Of a DNA stretch of 64,000 nt, positions 26,406 to 35,711 are shown piece after piece (within the stretch, counting starts at the first letter, position 1; each line of letters starts with the position of its first letter). Source of the stretch: Paenibacillus sp. (lineage in GTDB: Bacteria > Bacillota > Bacilli > Paenibacillales > Paenibacillaceae). A model generated the notes under the pieces. That model ran no database searches. It saw only the letters and a program-made list of their open reading frames with translations, and had not been told where the DNA came from. The position numbers and the translations under genes were made by a program. The stretch spans positions 24,937 through 88,936 of the forward strand of contig JAIRVF010000156.1 in the NCBI GenBank assembly GCA_031254035.1, in the 5' to 3' direction.

Positions 26406-27821
26406 CTAGCCCACGGTCGGTGCAGTCGCAGGAACTGACTCCGCTTCCGGCTCCATAGGCTCAACCAGGGCATACCGCTCCCAGGCCCGGCTCTTCCAGC
26501 GAAAATACATAATCACAGCGCGTGTCCATTCATCTGCGGCAATAGCGAGCCATACCCCGGCCAAACCGAGATGAAGGCGAAAGATGAGAAAATAGCCTAG
26601 CGGCAGTGACATACATACCATCGAGAGCAATCCCATATATACCGGAAAACGGGCATCACCTGAAGCGCGAAGAGAGTTGATGATGACAATGTTCACCGTC
26701 CGCCCCGTTTCCAACAAGATGCTGAGCAGGAGCACCTGCGCACCCATCCGGATAATCGCCGTATTATCGGTGAACAGGCTCATCAATGGAACACGGAATG
26801 CAATAATGATCAAATCGATAACGACCGTGGCAGCCAAAGCCCATTTAACGCTCTGGAACACCCGCGTATAGGCCTCCTGGTTGTGGCGCGAACCGACATA
26901 ATGGCCGACGATGATCGCTGTCCCCATCCCGATCGCCATGCTGAACAAATAAATATACATCGAAATGTTGCCCGCATACTGCCGCGTGGCCATAGCTTCT
27001 GCGCCCAGGTAAGTTACATAAAGCGTAAAGATCAGCTGACAGACCTGGTAGACGACATTTTCAAGAGCCGACGGTATGCCGATACTGAGTATTTTACGGA
27101 TGTATTCTTTGGATAGACGGATGTAAAATTGCCATTCCACTCTGACCTCCATCACGCGATACATGAGCCAGAAGAACACGAGCAGACATGCGAGCCGACT
27201 AAACACCGTCGAAATGGCTGCGCCCTCTACACCCATTGCGGGAAAGCCCAGGTGACCGAAAATTAGCAGATAATTGCCGGCTACATGCAGTATATTCATT
27301 AGAAGGGAAACGACCATCGTTTCCTTCGTAAATCCGTGGGTTCGTATGGTGGCGGCCAGTGCATTGATGAGTGCCTGCAGGAAGATTCCACCTCCGACAA
27401 TCCGCATATACGACTGCGCATAATCGAAAATATCCCCATGCACGTTCAGCAGACGCAGCATATATCCTCCGAATCCGAGGAAAATGACGCTCAAAATCAG
27501 ACCGACAGCCAGGTTCAGCGTCAACGCATTTCCGGTTACCTTTGCTGCCTCCAACCTTTTCTTGGATCCGAGATACTGGGCAACAACGATTGCGGCCCCG
27601 CTTCCGATCACCTCAAGCAAAAGAATAGCTATCGATATAATCTGGTTGGCTGCGCCTACACCGGACACAGCATCATCCGATACCGAGCTGATCATAAACG
27701 TATCCACGCTGCCCATAAGCATAAACAGGAACAGCTCAAGAAAGATCGGCCAGGTTAGACTTACAAGGCTGAGTCGTTTGAATTCTGACCGTTCGGATGA
27801 GTCATTAACATATGCGGTCAT
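26406..27821 (-). CDS. MATE-family efflux transporter
   Basis: A 471-residue integral membrane protein with about 12 helices in two similar halves, typical of MATE (NorM/DinF-like) drug/sodium or drug/proton antiporters. Recognisable stretches are LTWPIFLELFLFMLMGSVDT at the N-terminus and QICQLIF-like helices in the second half, with loops bearing VGAANQI and AGNISMYIY. The start ATG follows an AAGGTGA box. The substrate cannot be read from the sequence. It is a single gene, divergent from the sugar operon. Confidence 0.88.
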   Translation of the reverse strand: MTAYVNDSSERSEFKRLSLVSLTWPIFLELFLFMLMGSVDTFMISSVSDDAVSGVGAANQIISIAILLLEVIGSGAAIVVAQYLGSKKRLEAAKVTGNALTLNLAVGLILSVIFLGFGGYMLRLLNVHGDIFDYAQSYMRIVGGGIFLQALINALAATIRTHGFTKETMVVSLLMNILHVAGNYLLIFGHLGFPAMGVEGAAISTVFSRLACLLVFFWLMYRVMEVRVEWQFYIRLSKEYIRKILSIGIPSALENVVYQVCQLIFTLYVTYLGAEAMATRQYAGNISMYIYLFSMAIGMGTAIIVGHYVGSRHNQEAYTRVFQSVKWALAATVVIDLIIIAFRVPLMSLFTDNTAIIRMGAQVLLLSILLETGRTVNIVIINSLRASGDARFPVYMGLLSMVCMSLPLGYFLIFRLHLGLAGVWLAIAADEWTRAVIMYFRWKSRAWERYALVEPMEPEAESVPATAPTVG

Positions 27822-28011
27822 GAGTCAGAAATCACCTTTCTTCCTTACGAAAATTAACTTAAAACAAAGGTATGTTAGCACACTTTGCTTCAAATTTCAG
27901 TCATTTCGCGAAAATTCCTTTAAAGAATTTTATAGGCTTGGAAATGCATCGCAAACCGCTCTATTTAAGCCCCTGATGCAGGAGTCCGCCTCTCTCCAAA
28001 AACGGGTATTT

Positions 28012-28025
28012 AGTGAACGCTTACA
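28012..28025 (-). promoter_or_regulatory. cre-like catabolite control / LacI-family operator site
   Basis: The minus strand reads TGTAAGCGTTCACT, which fits the CcpA consensus TGNAANCGNWNNCA except for the last base. It lies 17 bases upstream of the -35, so it could serve CcpA or the LacI-type regulator encoded in this operon. Confidence 0.5.
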
Positions 28026-28042
28026 TTTTCATAAAAAAAGAG

Positions 28043-28071
28043 TTGATAATTGATAAATCATCCTCTATGAT
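28043..28071 (+). promoter_or_regulatory. Sigma-A promoter of the sugar ABC operon
   Basis: TTGATA, 17-base spacer, TATGAT. The predicted start is near 28079, giving a 135-base leader before the first permease. Confidence 0.7.
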
Positions 28072-28214
28072 AATGTCATCAGGCCGATTGGAAAATTAAG
28101 GCACTTTAACTTTACAACATTTAACATCCTGTGAACCTTTCATTCTATGAGAATCTTCATTCTAAAAGTTAAAACGCTATAATTTTTAGAACAAATAGAA
28201 AGGTTGGTGTTTCC

Positions 28215-29108
28215 GTGACCCATCGCGAAAACAGGCGGCAGACATTTTACATGTACCTCTTCATCTCTCCGTGGCTGATTGGTTTCCTCGTGTTTGCCTT
28301 GTACCCGATATTATCATCACTTTATTACAGCTTCACGGACTATGATATTATCCACCCACCCAAATATATCGGGCTCGCGAATTACAACGAGATGTTTCAC
28401 AATGATCTGTTCTGGAAATCCGTCGTAGTAACGTTGCGGTATACGTTTATCAGTGTGCCGATCCAGCTGCTGCTGGCGCTCGGATTTGCGCTCCTTCTCA
28501 ATCAGAAGATACCGTTCCGCGGCTTTTTTCGCACCGCTATGTATTTTCCGAGCATGGTATCCGGTGTAGCGATGTCGCTCTTATGGTACTGGATTTTCAA
28601 TCCGTCAATCGGCCTGTTCAACTACATGCTGTCCTGGTTCGGCATCAAAGGCCCGGCCTGGCTCATGAGCCCGGACTATGCGCTGTATGCACTCATCATT
28701 ATGTCCTTCTGGGCGGCTGGTTCAGGCATGATTTTGTTCCTGGCGGGGCTTCAAGGCGTGCCTTCCAGCCTAGTTGAAGCCGCTAAGCTTGACGGTGCGG
28801 GACGGTTTCGGATTTTCCTGAATGTGACGCTCCCCATGATTTCGCCAGTGCTGTTATTCCAGTTGATTATGGGCGTCATCGATTCCTTCCAGGTGTTTAC
28901 CCAAGCCTATGTCATGACCCAAGGGGGTCCGAACTATTCAACCTGGTTTTATGTTTACAACCTGTATACCAGCGCTTTCAAGGAATACCGGGCAGGCTAC
29001 TCCTCCGCTTTGGCGTGGGTGCTGCTGATCGTCGTTATGTTGTTTACGGCGCTCATCATGAAATTTTCAAACCGTTATGTCCACTATGAAGGAGGCGGAC
29101 GCAGATGA
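28215..29108 (+). CDS. Sugar ABC transporter permease (MalF/UgpA type)
   Basis: A 297-residue inner-membrane permease with six helices. The cytoplasmic EAA loop that docks the ATPase is EAAKLDGAGRFRIFLNVTLP. The start is GTG, eight bases after AAAGGTTGG. It overlaps the second permease by four bases. With the second permease and the binding protein it forms a CUT1-type importer. No ATPase gene is in the cluster, as is common in Firmicutes where a shared MsmX-like ATPase serves several importers. Confidence 0.93.
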   Translation: MTHRENRRQTFYMYLFISPWLIGFLVFALYPILSSLYYSFTDYDIIHPPKYIGLANYNEMFHNDLFWKSVVVTLRYTFISVPIQLLLALGFALLLNQKIPFRGFFRTAMYFPSMVSGVAMSLLWYWIFNPSIGLFNYMLSWFGIKGPAWLMSPDYALYALIIMSFWAAGSGMILFLAGLQGVPSSLVEAAKLDGAGRFRIFLNVTLPMISPVLLFQLIMGVIDSFQVFTQAYVMTQGGPNYSTWFYVYNLYTSAFKEYRAGYSSALAWVLLIVVMLFTALIMKFSNRYVHYEGGGRR

Positions 29109-29989
29109 GTACCATTCCGGCAGCCGGACCCACGTCTTCACCTTCCTTGGCGAAGCGCCGACGCAAAATTGATACTGTAAGCATTGCCAGCTTTATCACC
29201 CTGGTGGTCATGACCTTTCTAATGCTTCTGCCTTTGTTCTTCATGATCTCGACCTCACTGAAATCGAAAAAGGAACTTTTGAAGTTCCCTCCGTCATTCC
29301 TGCCGGAATCATGGCAGTGGAGCAACTATAAAGATATTTTCGAGACGCTGAACTTCGGCCAAATGTACGCTAACAGCTTAATTATTGGGGTTTTGACCGT
29401 AATTGGCACCTTGATTTCGTCAGCCTTGGCGGCATACGGTTTCGCCCGGTACCGGGGCAAAGGCAGCAACATATGGTTTATGCTGATGCTCAGCACGATG
29501 ATGCTTCCTTATCCGGCAATCATGATTCCGCAGTTCATTCTCTTTTCCAAACTGAATTGGCTAGACACGTTCCTACCGCTAGTCGTGCCAGCATTTTTCG
29601 GCTCGGCGTACAACATCTTTTTGCTGCGCCAATTCTTTTCCACGCTGCCGGATGAGCTGTTTGACGCCGGGCGCATGGATGGCTGCAGCGAATTCCGGAT
29701 GTGGCGCCAAATTGCGATGCCGCTTTCGGGCCCCGCACTTGCAACCGTTGCCATTTTTGCCTTCATCTACAGCTGGAACGACCTCTTGACACCTGTGCTC
29801 TACTTAAGCTCATCGGATAAATTTACACTTCCGGTTGGCATGTCTTCCTTCACATCGTCGCGCTTCCGCATTCCGCCGTGGCATCTGCTCATGGTTGCCT
29901 CCGTGCTGGCCATGCTGCCGATCGTCGCCCTGTTTGCGATAGCCCAGAAACGGTTTGTGGAAGGAATTGTATTAACAGGCATCAAGTAA
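29105..29989 (+). CDS. Sugar ABC transporter permease (MalG/UgpE type)
   Basis: A 294-residue permease, six helices, with EAA loop DAGRMDGCSEFRMWRQIAMP and the family ending RFVEGIVLTGIK. The N-terminal 35 residues are basic and cytoplasmic. Its start overlaps the stop of the first permease (ATGA), so the two subunits are made in step. It pairs with the permease before it to form the translocation channel. Confidence 0.93.
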   Translation: MSTIPAAGPTSSPSLAKRRRKIDTVSIASFITLVVMTFLMLLPLFFMISTSLKSKKELLKFPPSFLPESWQWSNYKDIFETLNFGQMYANSLIIGVLTVIGTLISSALAAYGFARYRGKGSNIWFMLMLSTMMLPYPAIMIPQFILFSKLNWLDTFLPLVVPAFFGSAYNIFLLRQFFSTLPDELFDAGRMDGCSEFRMWRQIAMPLSGPALATVAIFAFIYSWNDLLTPVLYLSSSDKFTLPVGMSSFTSSRFRIPPWHLLMVASVLAMLPIVALFAIAQKRFVEGIVLTGIK

Positions 29990-30041
29990 AACCCCGCCGC
30001 AGCGGCGGCAAATACATCTAAATATATGGGGGATGACGTTC

Positions 30042-31433
30042 ATGAACAGGAAAAGGATAAAAATGACTTTTGCCCTGATGCTTGCTGCCACCATGCTCTT
30101 GGCACTAACTTTGTCCGGCTGCAGCGGCGGCAAATCAGCGGGCGACGTAGCTCCTGCTGGCGAAGGTGATACCGGCAAATCTGGCCCTTCCGGCGAGCAG
30201 GTTACGATTACGCACTACACGATCGATTCAGAAGACCGCACTTTTATTGAAAAGCTGATTCCGGACTTTGAAGCCAAACACCCGAACATTAAGGTCAAAT
30301 TGGAAAAATCGCCTTACGAGCAGTTCGACAGCAAGCTGCAAACGCTCATCGCCGGAGGCAAATCGCCTGACGTAACAAGCCATTACGGCTATGGCGGTTT
30401 CGCGGAATATTACAACAAAGATATGCTGCTCGACTTAAACGACATTATTAAAGAAGATGGATTTAAAGCATCCGACTACAATATCCCGGAAGATCTAATG
30501 AAAATCTACACGGTAAAAGATCATGTATACGGCATTCCGGTTAATATGTATGTCACGCTGATGCTCTACAACAAGGACATGTTCGACGCCGCCAATGTGC
30601 CTTATCCACCAAGTGATTACGAAGATAAGAGTTGGACGTTCGACAAAATGGTGGAAGACGCGAAAAAATTGACGCATGTATCCGATGATATCGCTAAAAC
30701 GCAGTACGGCGTGGACTTTACTTGGTCCGAGCGCGATATGCGTCCGCTGTATTTCGGCGCCCAGCCTTACTCCCAGGACACCTGGACCAACGGCGGCGTG
30801 CCGTCCGCGGCCCACTTCGATTCTCCCGATGTGATTGCGGCCTATAACAAGCTGTTTAATCTGATTCTGAAAGACAAGGTTTCTCCAACGACCGAATGGA
30901 GCAAAAGCGTCGCTGGACAAAACGGGGATGCCTTCGTGTCCGGAAAAATCGGAATGAGCATCGGCGGCTCCTGGAATCTGGCTGGTTCAAATGACTTCCC
31001 ATTCAAAGTCGGCGTGGCTGCCGTGCCGGCGGGCGGCAATGACAAAGTACGCAGCGTACTTTTCGTCGACCCACTGCTTATTCTAAAAGGCTCCAAACAT
31101 CCGAAAGAAGCTTTTGAATGGATCAAGTATTTGGTCAGCGACGAAGTGCAGGAGAAGTCCATCGAACTGAGCGGCGGTAATCCTCCTGTCAATTCGAAGG
31201 CAGCCGAAACCTACTACAAGTATTTTGACGGCATCGATCCGAATGATGTTAAAAAGGTGTATGAAGGATCCGTGAAATACGGCTTTGAATCCTATAACCA
31301 CCTGATAACCAATTATTCGCAGATCAATGACATGTTCATTAACGAGATGCAGCCAATTGAAACCGGGCATAAAACCGTCGAAGAGGTCATGCCAACAATC
31401 CAGAAAAAGGTTATGGAAATTATCAAACGTTAA
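30042..31433 (+). CDS. Sugar-binding lipoprotein of the ABC importer
   Basis: A 463-residue extracellular solute-binding protein (family 1). The lipobox LSGC lies after a hydrophobic signal, so the mature protein is lipid-anchored at Cys. The ATG at 30042 is preferred to the one at 30033 because GGGGG lies 9 bases before it. Further features are KLIPDFEAKHPNIKVKLE near the mature N-terminus and GGSWNLAGSNDFPFKVGVA in the middle, both typical of CUT1 binding proteins. The downstream kinase and GH4 genes suggest a beta-linked disaccharide ligand (inference). Confidence 0.92.
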   Translation: MNRKRIKMTFALMLAATMLLALTLSGCSGGKSAGDVAPAGEGDTGKSGPSGEQVTITHYTIDSEDRTFIEKLIPDFEAKHPNIKVKLEKSPYEQFDSKLQTLIAGGKSPDVTSHYGYGGFAEYYNKDMLLDLNDIIKEDGFKASDYNIPEDLMKIYTVKDHVYGIPVNMYVTLMLYNKDMFDAANVPYPPSDYEDKSWTFDKMVEDAKKLTHVSDDIAKTQYGVDFTWSERDMRPLYFGAQPYSQDTWTNGGVPSAAHFDSPDVIAAYNKLFNLILKDKVSPTTEWSKSVAGQNGDAFVSGKIGMSIGGSWNLAGSNDFPFKVGVAAVPAGGNDKVRSVLFVDPLLILKGSKHPKEAFEWIKYLVSDEVQEKSIELSGGNPPVNSKAAETYYKYFDGIDPNDVKKVYEGSVKYGFESYNHLITNYSQINDMFINEMQPIETGHKTVEEVMPTIQKKVMEIIKR

Positions 31434-31565
31434 TCGCAGATGATGTGCCGTCCTGCAAGGGGCGGTCCATCTGTTAAATAAGCTTCGCGGCCAGGCCTCG
31501 TACATGTATACTATTGGTAAACTGATGTGAAGTGTACGGAAAAACTGCCGCAAGGAGAATAAGAT

Positions 31566-32573
31566 ATGAAGGTTAGTATATTTGATGTAGCAAAAAAATC
31601 AGGACTCTCGGTCGTGACCGTTTCCCGAGTGCTAAATGGCGCCGAATCGGTGCGTGAAAAAAATAGACAAAAGGTGCTGGACGCCATTAAGGAGCTCGAT
31701 TACCGTCCTAATGCCGCTGCCCGAAGTTTGGCCCGTGGCAAGACGGGGATCGTCGGTTTGATCGTGACCACCCTGCAGGACTCCTTCTTCGACGCTGTCG
31801 TCAAGGAACTGAATGAGGTGCTTGCACTCCATGGATATTTTCTTGCTGTTTCCGTTTCCACCGGCATCGGGTCCGATGAAGCCCATTACCTCATCCAGGA
31901 GGATCGCGTGGACGGCCTCATCCTGCTTTCGCCAATGGAAGAGGATAACTACATTATGGAACTGAAGCGCCGCAATATCCCTTATGTCCTGATCGACAAC
32001 CAGAAACCGGAGAACGACGCTTATTCCATCACCATCGACAACTACAAAGGAGGTTATGCCGCGACAAAGCATTTGCTGGATCTTGGCCATACCTCCATTG
32101 CGCATTTGAGCGGACATAACATGTTCCGCAGTACACGGGAGCGTCGCAGCGGTTTCGTACAGGCTTTGGAGGAAAAAGGCCTGGCACCGTTCGAACTGGT
32201 TACGGGCGATTTTGAAATCGATTTTGGATATGATATCTGTCGCAGATGGCTTCGAGAGGGACACCTCCCTTCCGCCGTATTTGCAGGCGATGACCATATT
32301 GCACTGGGCGTTGTAAACGCGCTTATGGAAGAAGGCATTCGCGTACCCGATTCGGTTGCCATCGTAGGTTATGACGATCAGTATATATCCTCGAAGCTGC
32401 ACCCATATCTAACGACGGTACGGCAACCTGCTGATCGGATTGGCCTTGCCGCTGCGGATATGCTGCTCAAACGCATGGACGGTACGATGAAACGCGGAGG
32501 CAATGTACGGATCGACCCAGAACTTATCATAAGGGAATCTACTCTGCCAAAAGCAGAAGATGTGTCTGGGTAG
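31566..32573 (+). CDS. LacI/GalR-family transcriptional regulator
   Basis: A 335-residue regulator. An N-terminal HTH with hinge (MKVSIFDVAKKSGLSVVTVS, then LDYRPNAAARSLARGK) is followed by a periplasmic-binding-like sensor domain (about 60-330) with VDGLILLSP and VAIVGYDD. The Shine-Dalgarno is AGGAGAA, close to the ATG. It sits within the sugar cluster between importer and catabolic genes, so it likely represses the operon and is released by the imported sugar or its phosphate. A candidate operator is the 28012-28025 site. Confidence 0.92.
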   Translation: MKVSIFDVAKKSGLSVVTVSRVLNGAESVREKNRQKVLDAIKELDYRPNAAARSLARGKTGIVGLIVTTLQDSFFDAVVKELNEVLALHGYFLAVSVSTGIGSDEAHYLIQEDRVDGLILLSPMEEDNYIMELKRRNIPYVLIDNQKPENDAYSITIDNYKGGYAATKHLLDLGHTSIAHLSGHNMFRSTRERRSGFVQALEEKGLAPFELVTGDFEIDFGYDICRRWLREGHLPSAVFAGDDHIALGVVNALMEEGIRVPDSVAIVGYDDQYISSKLHPYLTTVRQPADRIGLAAADMLLKRMDGTMKRGGNVRIDPELIIRESTLPKAEDVSG

Positions 32574-32665
32574 GGGATTTTTTCATAATATATTCTCAGA
32601 AGACAGACCACGACTATATAAGTTGAACTAATTATAGAGATTAGGAACAGGCACGAGAGTACCCG

Positions 32666-32922
32666 GAAGCATGTACTCCGTTCGCCTGAAAAGCCTCCCG
32701 TAGGAAAGCTAGTCTTCCAGGCTGTTGAAAAAATCCATGTGTACCTCTAACGAAACTACAAAGCGTAATTGTCCCAAAAACAGGAGCCAGTTATATCAAA
32801 CGAAACTACAGAGCGTTATTCGGGATAAAAACCGTCTTAACGGCACTTATTTGGCTTAATAGCGATACCCAGTTTCGTTAAAATTTCAAAAAGCAAATAA
32901 CGATGTGACGTTTCGTTAGAGA
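32666..32922 (+). repeat. Family C composite repeat, copy 2
   Basis: Matches 3210-3460 over about 255 bp: GAAGCATGTACTCCGTTCGC, two AACGAAACTACA(A/G)AGCGT arms, then AATAGCGATACCCAGTTTCG and a final ACGTTTCGTTAGAGATT. The two copies are 29 kb apart. This element fills most of the 462-bp gap between the LacI gene and the kinase gene; nothing else was found in that gap. Confidence 0.72.
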
Positions 32923-33035
32923 TTCCCATTTCGCGTAGCTCCCGGCGCTTGAGACACTCAGCTGCCTTCATCCGTGCAAAAATATTGGTTTAATTTATAT
33001 TGAGAAATATATCCATATATAGGGGTGAAAAACCA

Positions 33036-34028
33036 TTGGCTTACTACTTAGGAATCGATGGGGGAGGAACAAAAACATATGCTCTGCTGACCGACGACAA
33101 AGGCCATGTGCTGGGCAAAGGCGTGGGCGGCAACGGCAACCACCAGATTGACCACTTCACTGCAACGCAAAGCATTCGAATGGCTGCAGAAAGCGCACTG
33201 AACGAAGCAGGATTAGGGATTCATGAAATCTCACATTCCTACTTCGGGCTCGCTGGTGCAGACCGCGAAGTAGATTACCGCATCCTGCATCCCTTGATTC
33301 AGGAGATTGGATTTACCTGGAACTATTCTATTAATTGCGATACGATGATCGGTTTGCGCGCTGGCACCAACCGCCCTTACGGCGTGGCTTTGATTTGCGG
33401 TACGGGAACCAACTCCGCAGGGCGAAATCTGAATGGGGAACATGTTCAAGTTGGCGGCTTTGATTACATGTATGGCGACTTTGGTGGCGGCGGCGCACTC
33501 AATATCGAGGTATTCCGCTCCGTCATCCGTTCCTGGGATGGCCGCGAGCAAGCAACACTTCTGACACCACTGCTGCTGAACTTTCTGGAGTATGACAGTG
33601 TAAGTGATATGTTTAACGACTTCCAGGATCACAGCAAACAGGTCCCTGTTCATGCAACGAAGCTCCTGTTTGAAGCCGCTGCGGAAAACGATGCCGTAGC
33701 TTTGGAGATACTGCATCGCCAAGGCATTGAGCTTGGAAAATCGGCATCTGCGGTGATCCGAAAGCTTGGTATGGAAAAGGAAACCTTTGACGTCGTTCTG
33801 GCGGGAAGTCTGCTAACAAAGGGAGATCGCGGCTGGATCCGCGGCAAGGTTGAAGAGGCAGTAATTTCCGCTGCTCCGCATGCAACCGTCGTTACGCTAT
33901 CCACGGAACCCGTTGTCGGCGCCGTATGGTTGGCCATGGAAGCGGACCAACTTGAAATAAGCCAAGAGGTGTATGACAAAATGCGGGACTTCCGTGATTT
34001 TGAACATATAAAGCAAATGGCAAAATAA
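33036..34028 (+). CDS. BadF/BadG-type sugar kinase (N-acetylglucosamine kinase-like)
   Basis: A 330-residue ASKHA-fold kinase. The phosphate-1 loop GIDGGGTKT is right at the N-terminus; CGTGTNS and GDFGGGGALN form the second phosphate and sugar-contact region; a hydrophobic adenosine motif VVLAGSLL lies late in the protein. The TTG at 33036 is chosen because AGGGGTGA precedes it and the family begins within a few residues of GIDGG. The earlier TTG at 33000 has no ribosome site. With an ABC importer (which delivers unphosphorylated sugar) and a GH4 enzyme (which needs a 6-phosphate), this kinase may phosphorylate the imported glycoside or its product. Confidence 0.87.
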   Translation: MAYYLGIDGGGTKTYALLTDDKGHVLGKGVGGNGNHQIDHFTATQSIRMAAESALNEAGLGIHEISHSYFGLAGADREVDYRILHPLIQEIGFTWNYSINCDTMIGLRAGTNRPYGVALICGTGTNSAGRNLNGEHVQVGGFDYMYGDFGGGGALNIEVFRSVIRSWDGREQATLLTPLLLNFLEYDSVSDMFNDFQDHSKQVPVHATKLLFEAAAENDAVALEILHRQGIELGKSASAVIRKLGMEKETFDVVLAGSLLTKGDRGWIRGKVEEAVISAAPHATVVTLSTEPVVGAVWLAMEADQLEISQEVYDKMRDFRDFEHIKQMAK

Positions 34029-34162
34029 CCCTACAAAACATAATCTCAAGAAAAACATCTATCGACCTATTATCACAGCAAACGGACCTCATTTAGCGGA
34101 AGTCTTCCTTGCGGTACTAGGATGCAAGTTCAAATACTTTCAAGATAGGAGTGTGTGCAGAA

Positions 34163-35488
34163 ATGGCAAATGAACAAGGATTGAAAATAGCGGTAATCGG
34201 CGGCGGGTCTTCCTATACTCCGGAACTCGTTGAAGGGTTCATCCTCCACTACGCCGAGCTTCCTATACGCGAGTTGTGGCTGGTGGATATCGAACCGGGA
34301 GAGCGCAAGTTGAACATTGTTGGCAATTTGGCCAAACGGATGGTTGAAAAATCCGGCCTGCCGATTCAAGTCCATCTTACGCTGGATCGCCGTGAAGCAA
34401 TTAAAGGCGCGGATTTCGTCAGCACCCAAATGCGTGTAGGCATGCTGGATGCCCGCGGCCGTGATGAATCCATTCCATTAAAATACGGCGTCATCGGCCA
34501 AGAAACTACCGGCCCGGGGGGTATGATGAAGGCGCTGCGGACGATCCCCGTCCTGCTCGATATTTGCCGCGATATTGAAGAGTTTGCCCCAAATGCCTGG
34601 CTGCTGAACTTTACAAATCCTGCAGGCATGGTTACTGAAGCCATCCTGAAGTATTCCAATGTGCGGAGCATTGGCCTCTGCAATGCGCCGATCGGTCTGA
34701 TCAAGCAAACTTCATCCAAATACGGCGTGGAAGCAGACCGCATTTATGCGGAATTCGTTGGCCTAAATCACCTGCACTGGATTACGCGTATCGATGTGAA
34801 CGGCGAAGATAAACTGGATGAAATGTTGGCCGATACCACCGGATACAGCGCAAAAAACGTACCTGCACGAGAATGGAATCCGGAATTTCTGCAATCTCTG
34901 CGCGCCCTGCCTTCTTACTATCTGAAATATTTCTATATGACTGATGCGATGCTTGAAGAGCAGCTGGAGTCCTTCGAGAAAGGCGGCAACCGTGCTGAGG
35001 TCGTGAAACGCGTGGAGGAAGAGTTGTTTGAGCTGTACAATGACCCCGAATTGAAGGAGAAACCGAAGCAGCTTGAACAACGCGGCGGCGCTTTTTATTC
35101 CGAAGCGGCTGTCAACCTAATGCGTTCGCTCTATAACGGAACGAATGACATTCAGACGTTGAACGTCGCCAACCAAGGGATTATTGACTTCCTGCCAAAC
35201 GATGCGAGCATCGAGGTGAACTGCGTAGTTACGAAGAACGGCCCGCTGCCGCTGCCATTGACCAAAGTTCCTCCGATGGCTGTCGGACTGATTCATGCGG
35301 TAAAGACCTATGAACGCCTCGCCATTGACGCTGCCGTCACCGGTGACCGCGGCCTCGCGATCCAAGCCATGGCCCATCATCCGTTGGTGCCATCGGTTGA
35401 AGTAGCCATCAAGATGCTGGATGAAATGCTGGAAGCGAACAAAGAGTATTTGCCGCAGTTTTTCAAGGAGTCCGCCGCCAACGTATAA
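34163..35488 (+). CDS. Family 4 glycoside hydrolase, likely 6-phospho-beta-glucosidase
   Basis: A 441-residue NAD- and metal-dependent hydrolase. The N-terminal NAD motif is AVIGGGSSYTPELVEGF; family signatures include QMRVGMLDARGRDE, IGQETTGPGGMMKALR, LLNFTNPAGMV and GLCNAPIG (the Cys-Asn metal/substrate site), and LNHLHW. GH4 enzymes cleave 6-phospho-glycosides by a redox-elimination route. AGGAG overlaps the GTG at 34151, so the ATG at 34163 is taken as start. The sequence is closest in pattern to the 6-phospho-beta-glucosidase branch (VDIEPGERKL). It completes the operon and a strong terminator follows. Confidence 0.92.
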   Translation: MANEQGLKIAVIGGGSSYTPELVEGFILHYAELPIRELWLVDIEPGERKLNIVGNLAKRMVEKSGLPIQVHLTLDRREAIKGADFVSTQMRVGMLDARGRDESIPLKYGVIGQETTGPGGMMKALRTIPVLLDICRDIEEFAPNAWLLNFTNPAGMVTEAILKYSNVRSIGLCNAPIGLIKQTSSKYGVEADRIYAEFVGLNHLHWITRIDVNGEDKLDEMLADTTGYSAKNVPAREWNPEFLQSLRALPSYYLKYFYMTDAMLEEQLESFEKGGNRAEVVKRVEEELFELYNDPELKEKPKQLEQRGGAFYSEAAVNLMRSLYNGTNDIQTLNVANQGIIDFLPNDASIEVNCVVTKNGPLPLPLTKVPPMAVGLIHAVKTYERLAIDAAVTGDRGLAIQAMAHHPLVPSVEVAIKMLDEMLEANKEYLPQFFKESAANV

Positions 35489-35592
35489 GTTGGACCGGAT
35501 AAATTGGATAAATCGGTATCATATATACAGTTTCTGACTGCCTAGTCAACAAATCATGACTGAAGTTATGCGTGTCTTTCCGCAACGTATGA

Positions 35593-35631
35593 AACAGCCC
35601 TGCTCGGATTTTTATCCGAAGCAGGGCTGTT
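35593..35631 (+). terminator. Terminator of the sugar operon
   Basis: A long stem AACAGCCCTGC(T)TCGGA / TCCGAGCAGGGCTGTT around a short AT loop, followed by GTTCT. It can also act on the convergent MFS gene. Confidence 0.85.
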
Positions 35632-35711
35632 GTTCTATCGGTTTGTATGTCATACTCATACTCTGTTACTGCATGGACCTATGTAGTGTACGAAACAACC
35701 GACCACGCTCG

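Larger units (their letters stand above)
27822..28214. other. Intergenic region upstream of the sugar operon
   Basis: A 393-bp region between the divergent MATE and ABC permease genes. It contains a cre-like site and a strong sigma-A promoter (separate entries). Further down an inverted pair TTCTAAAA (28160-28167) / TTTTAGAA (28184-28191) surrounds a TATAAT and may be an operator or second promoter. No ORF with a ribosome site was seen. Confidence 0.5.
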
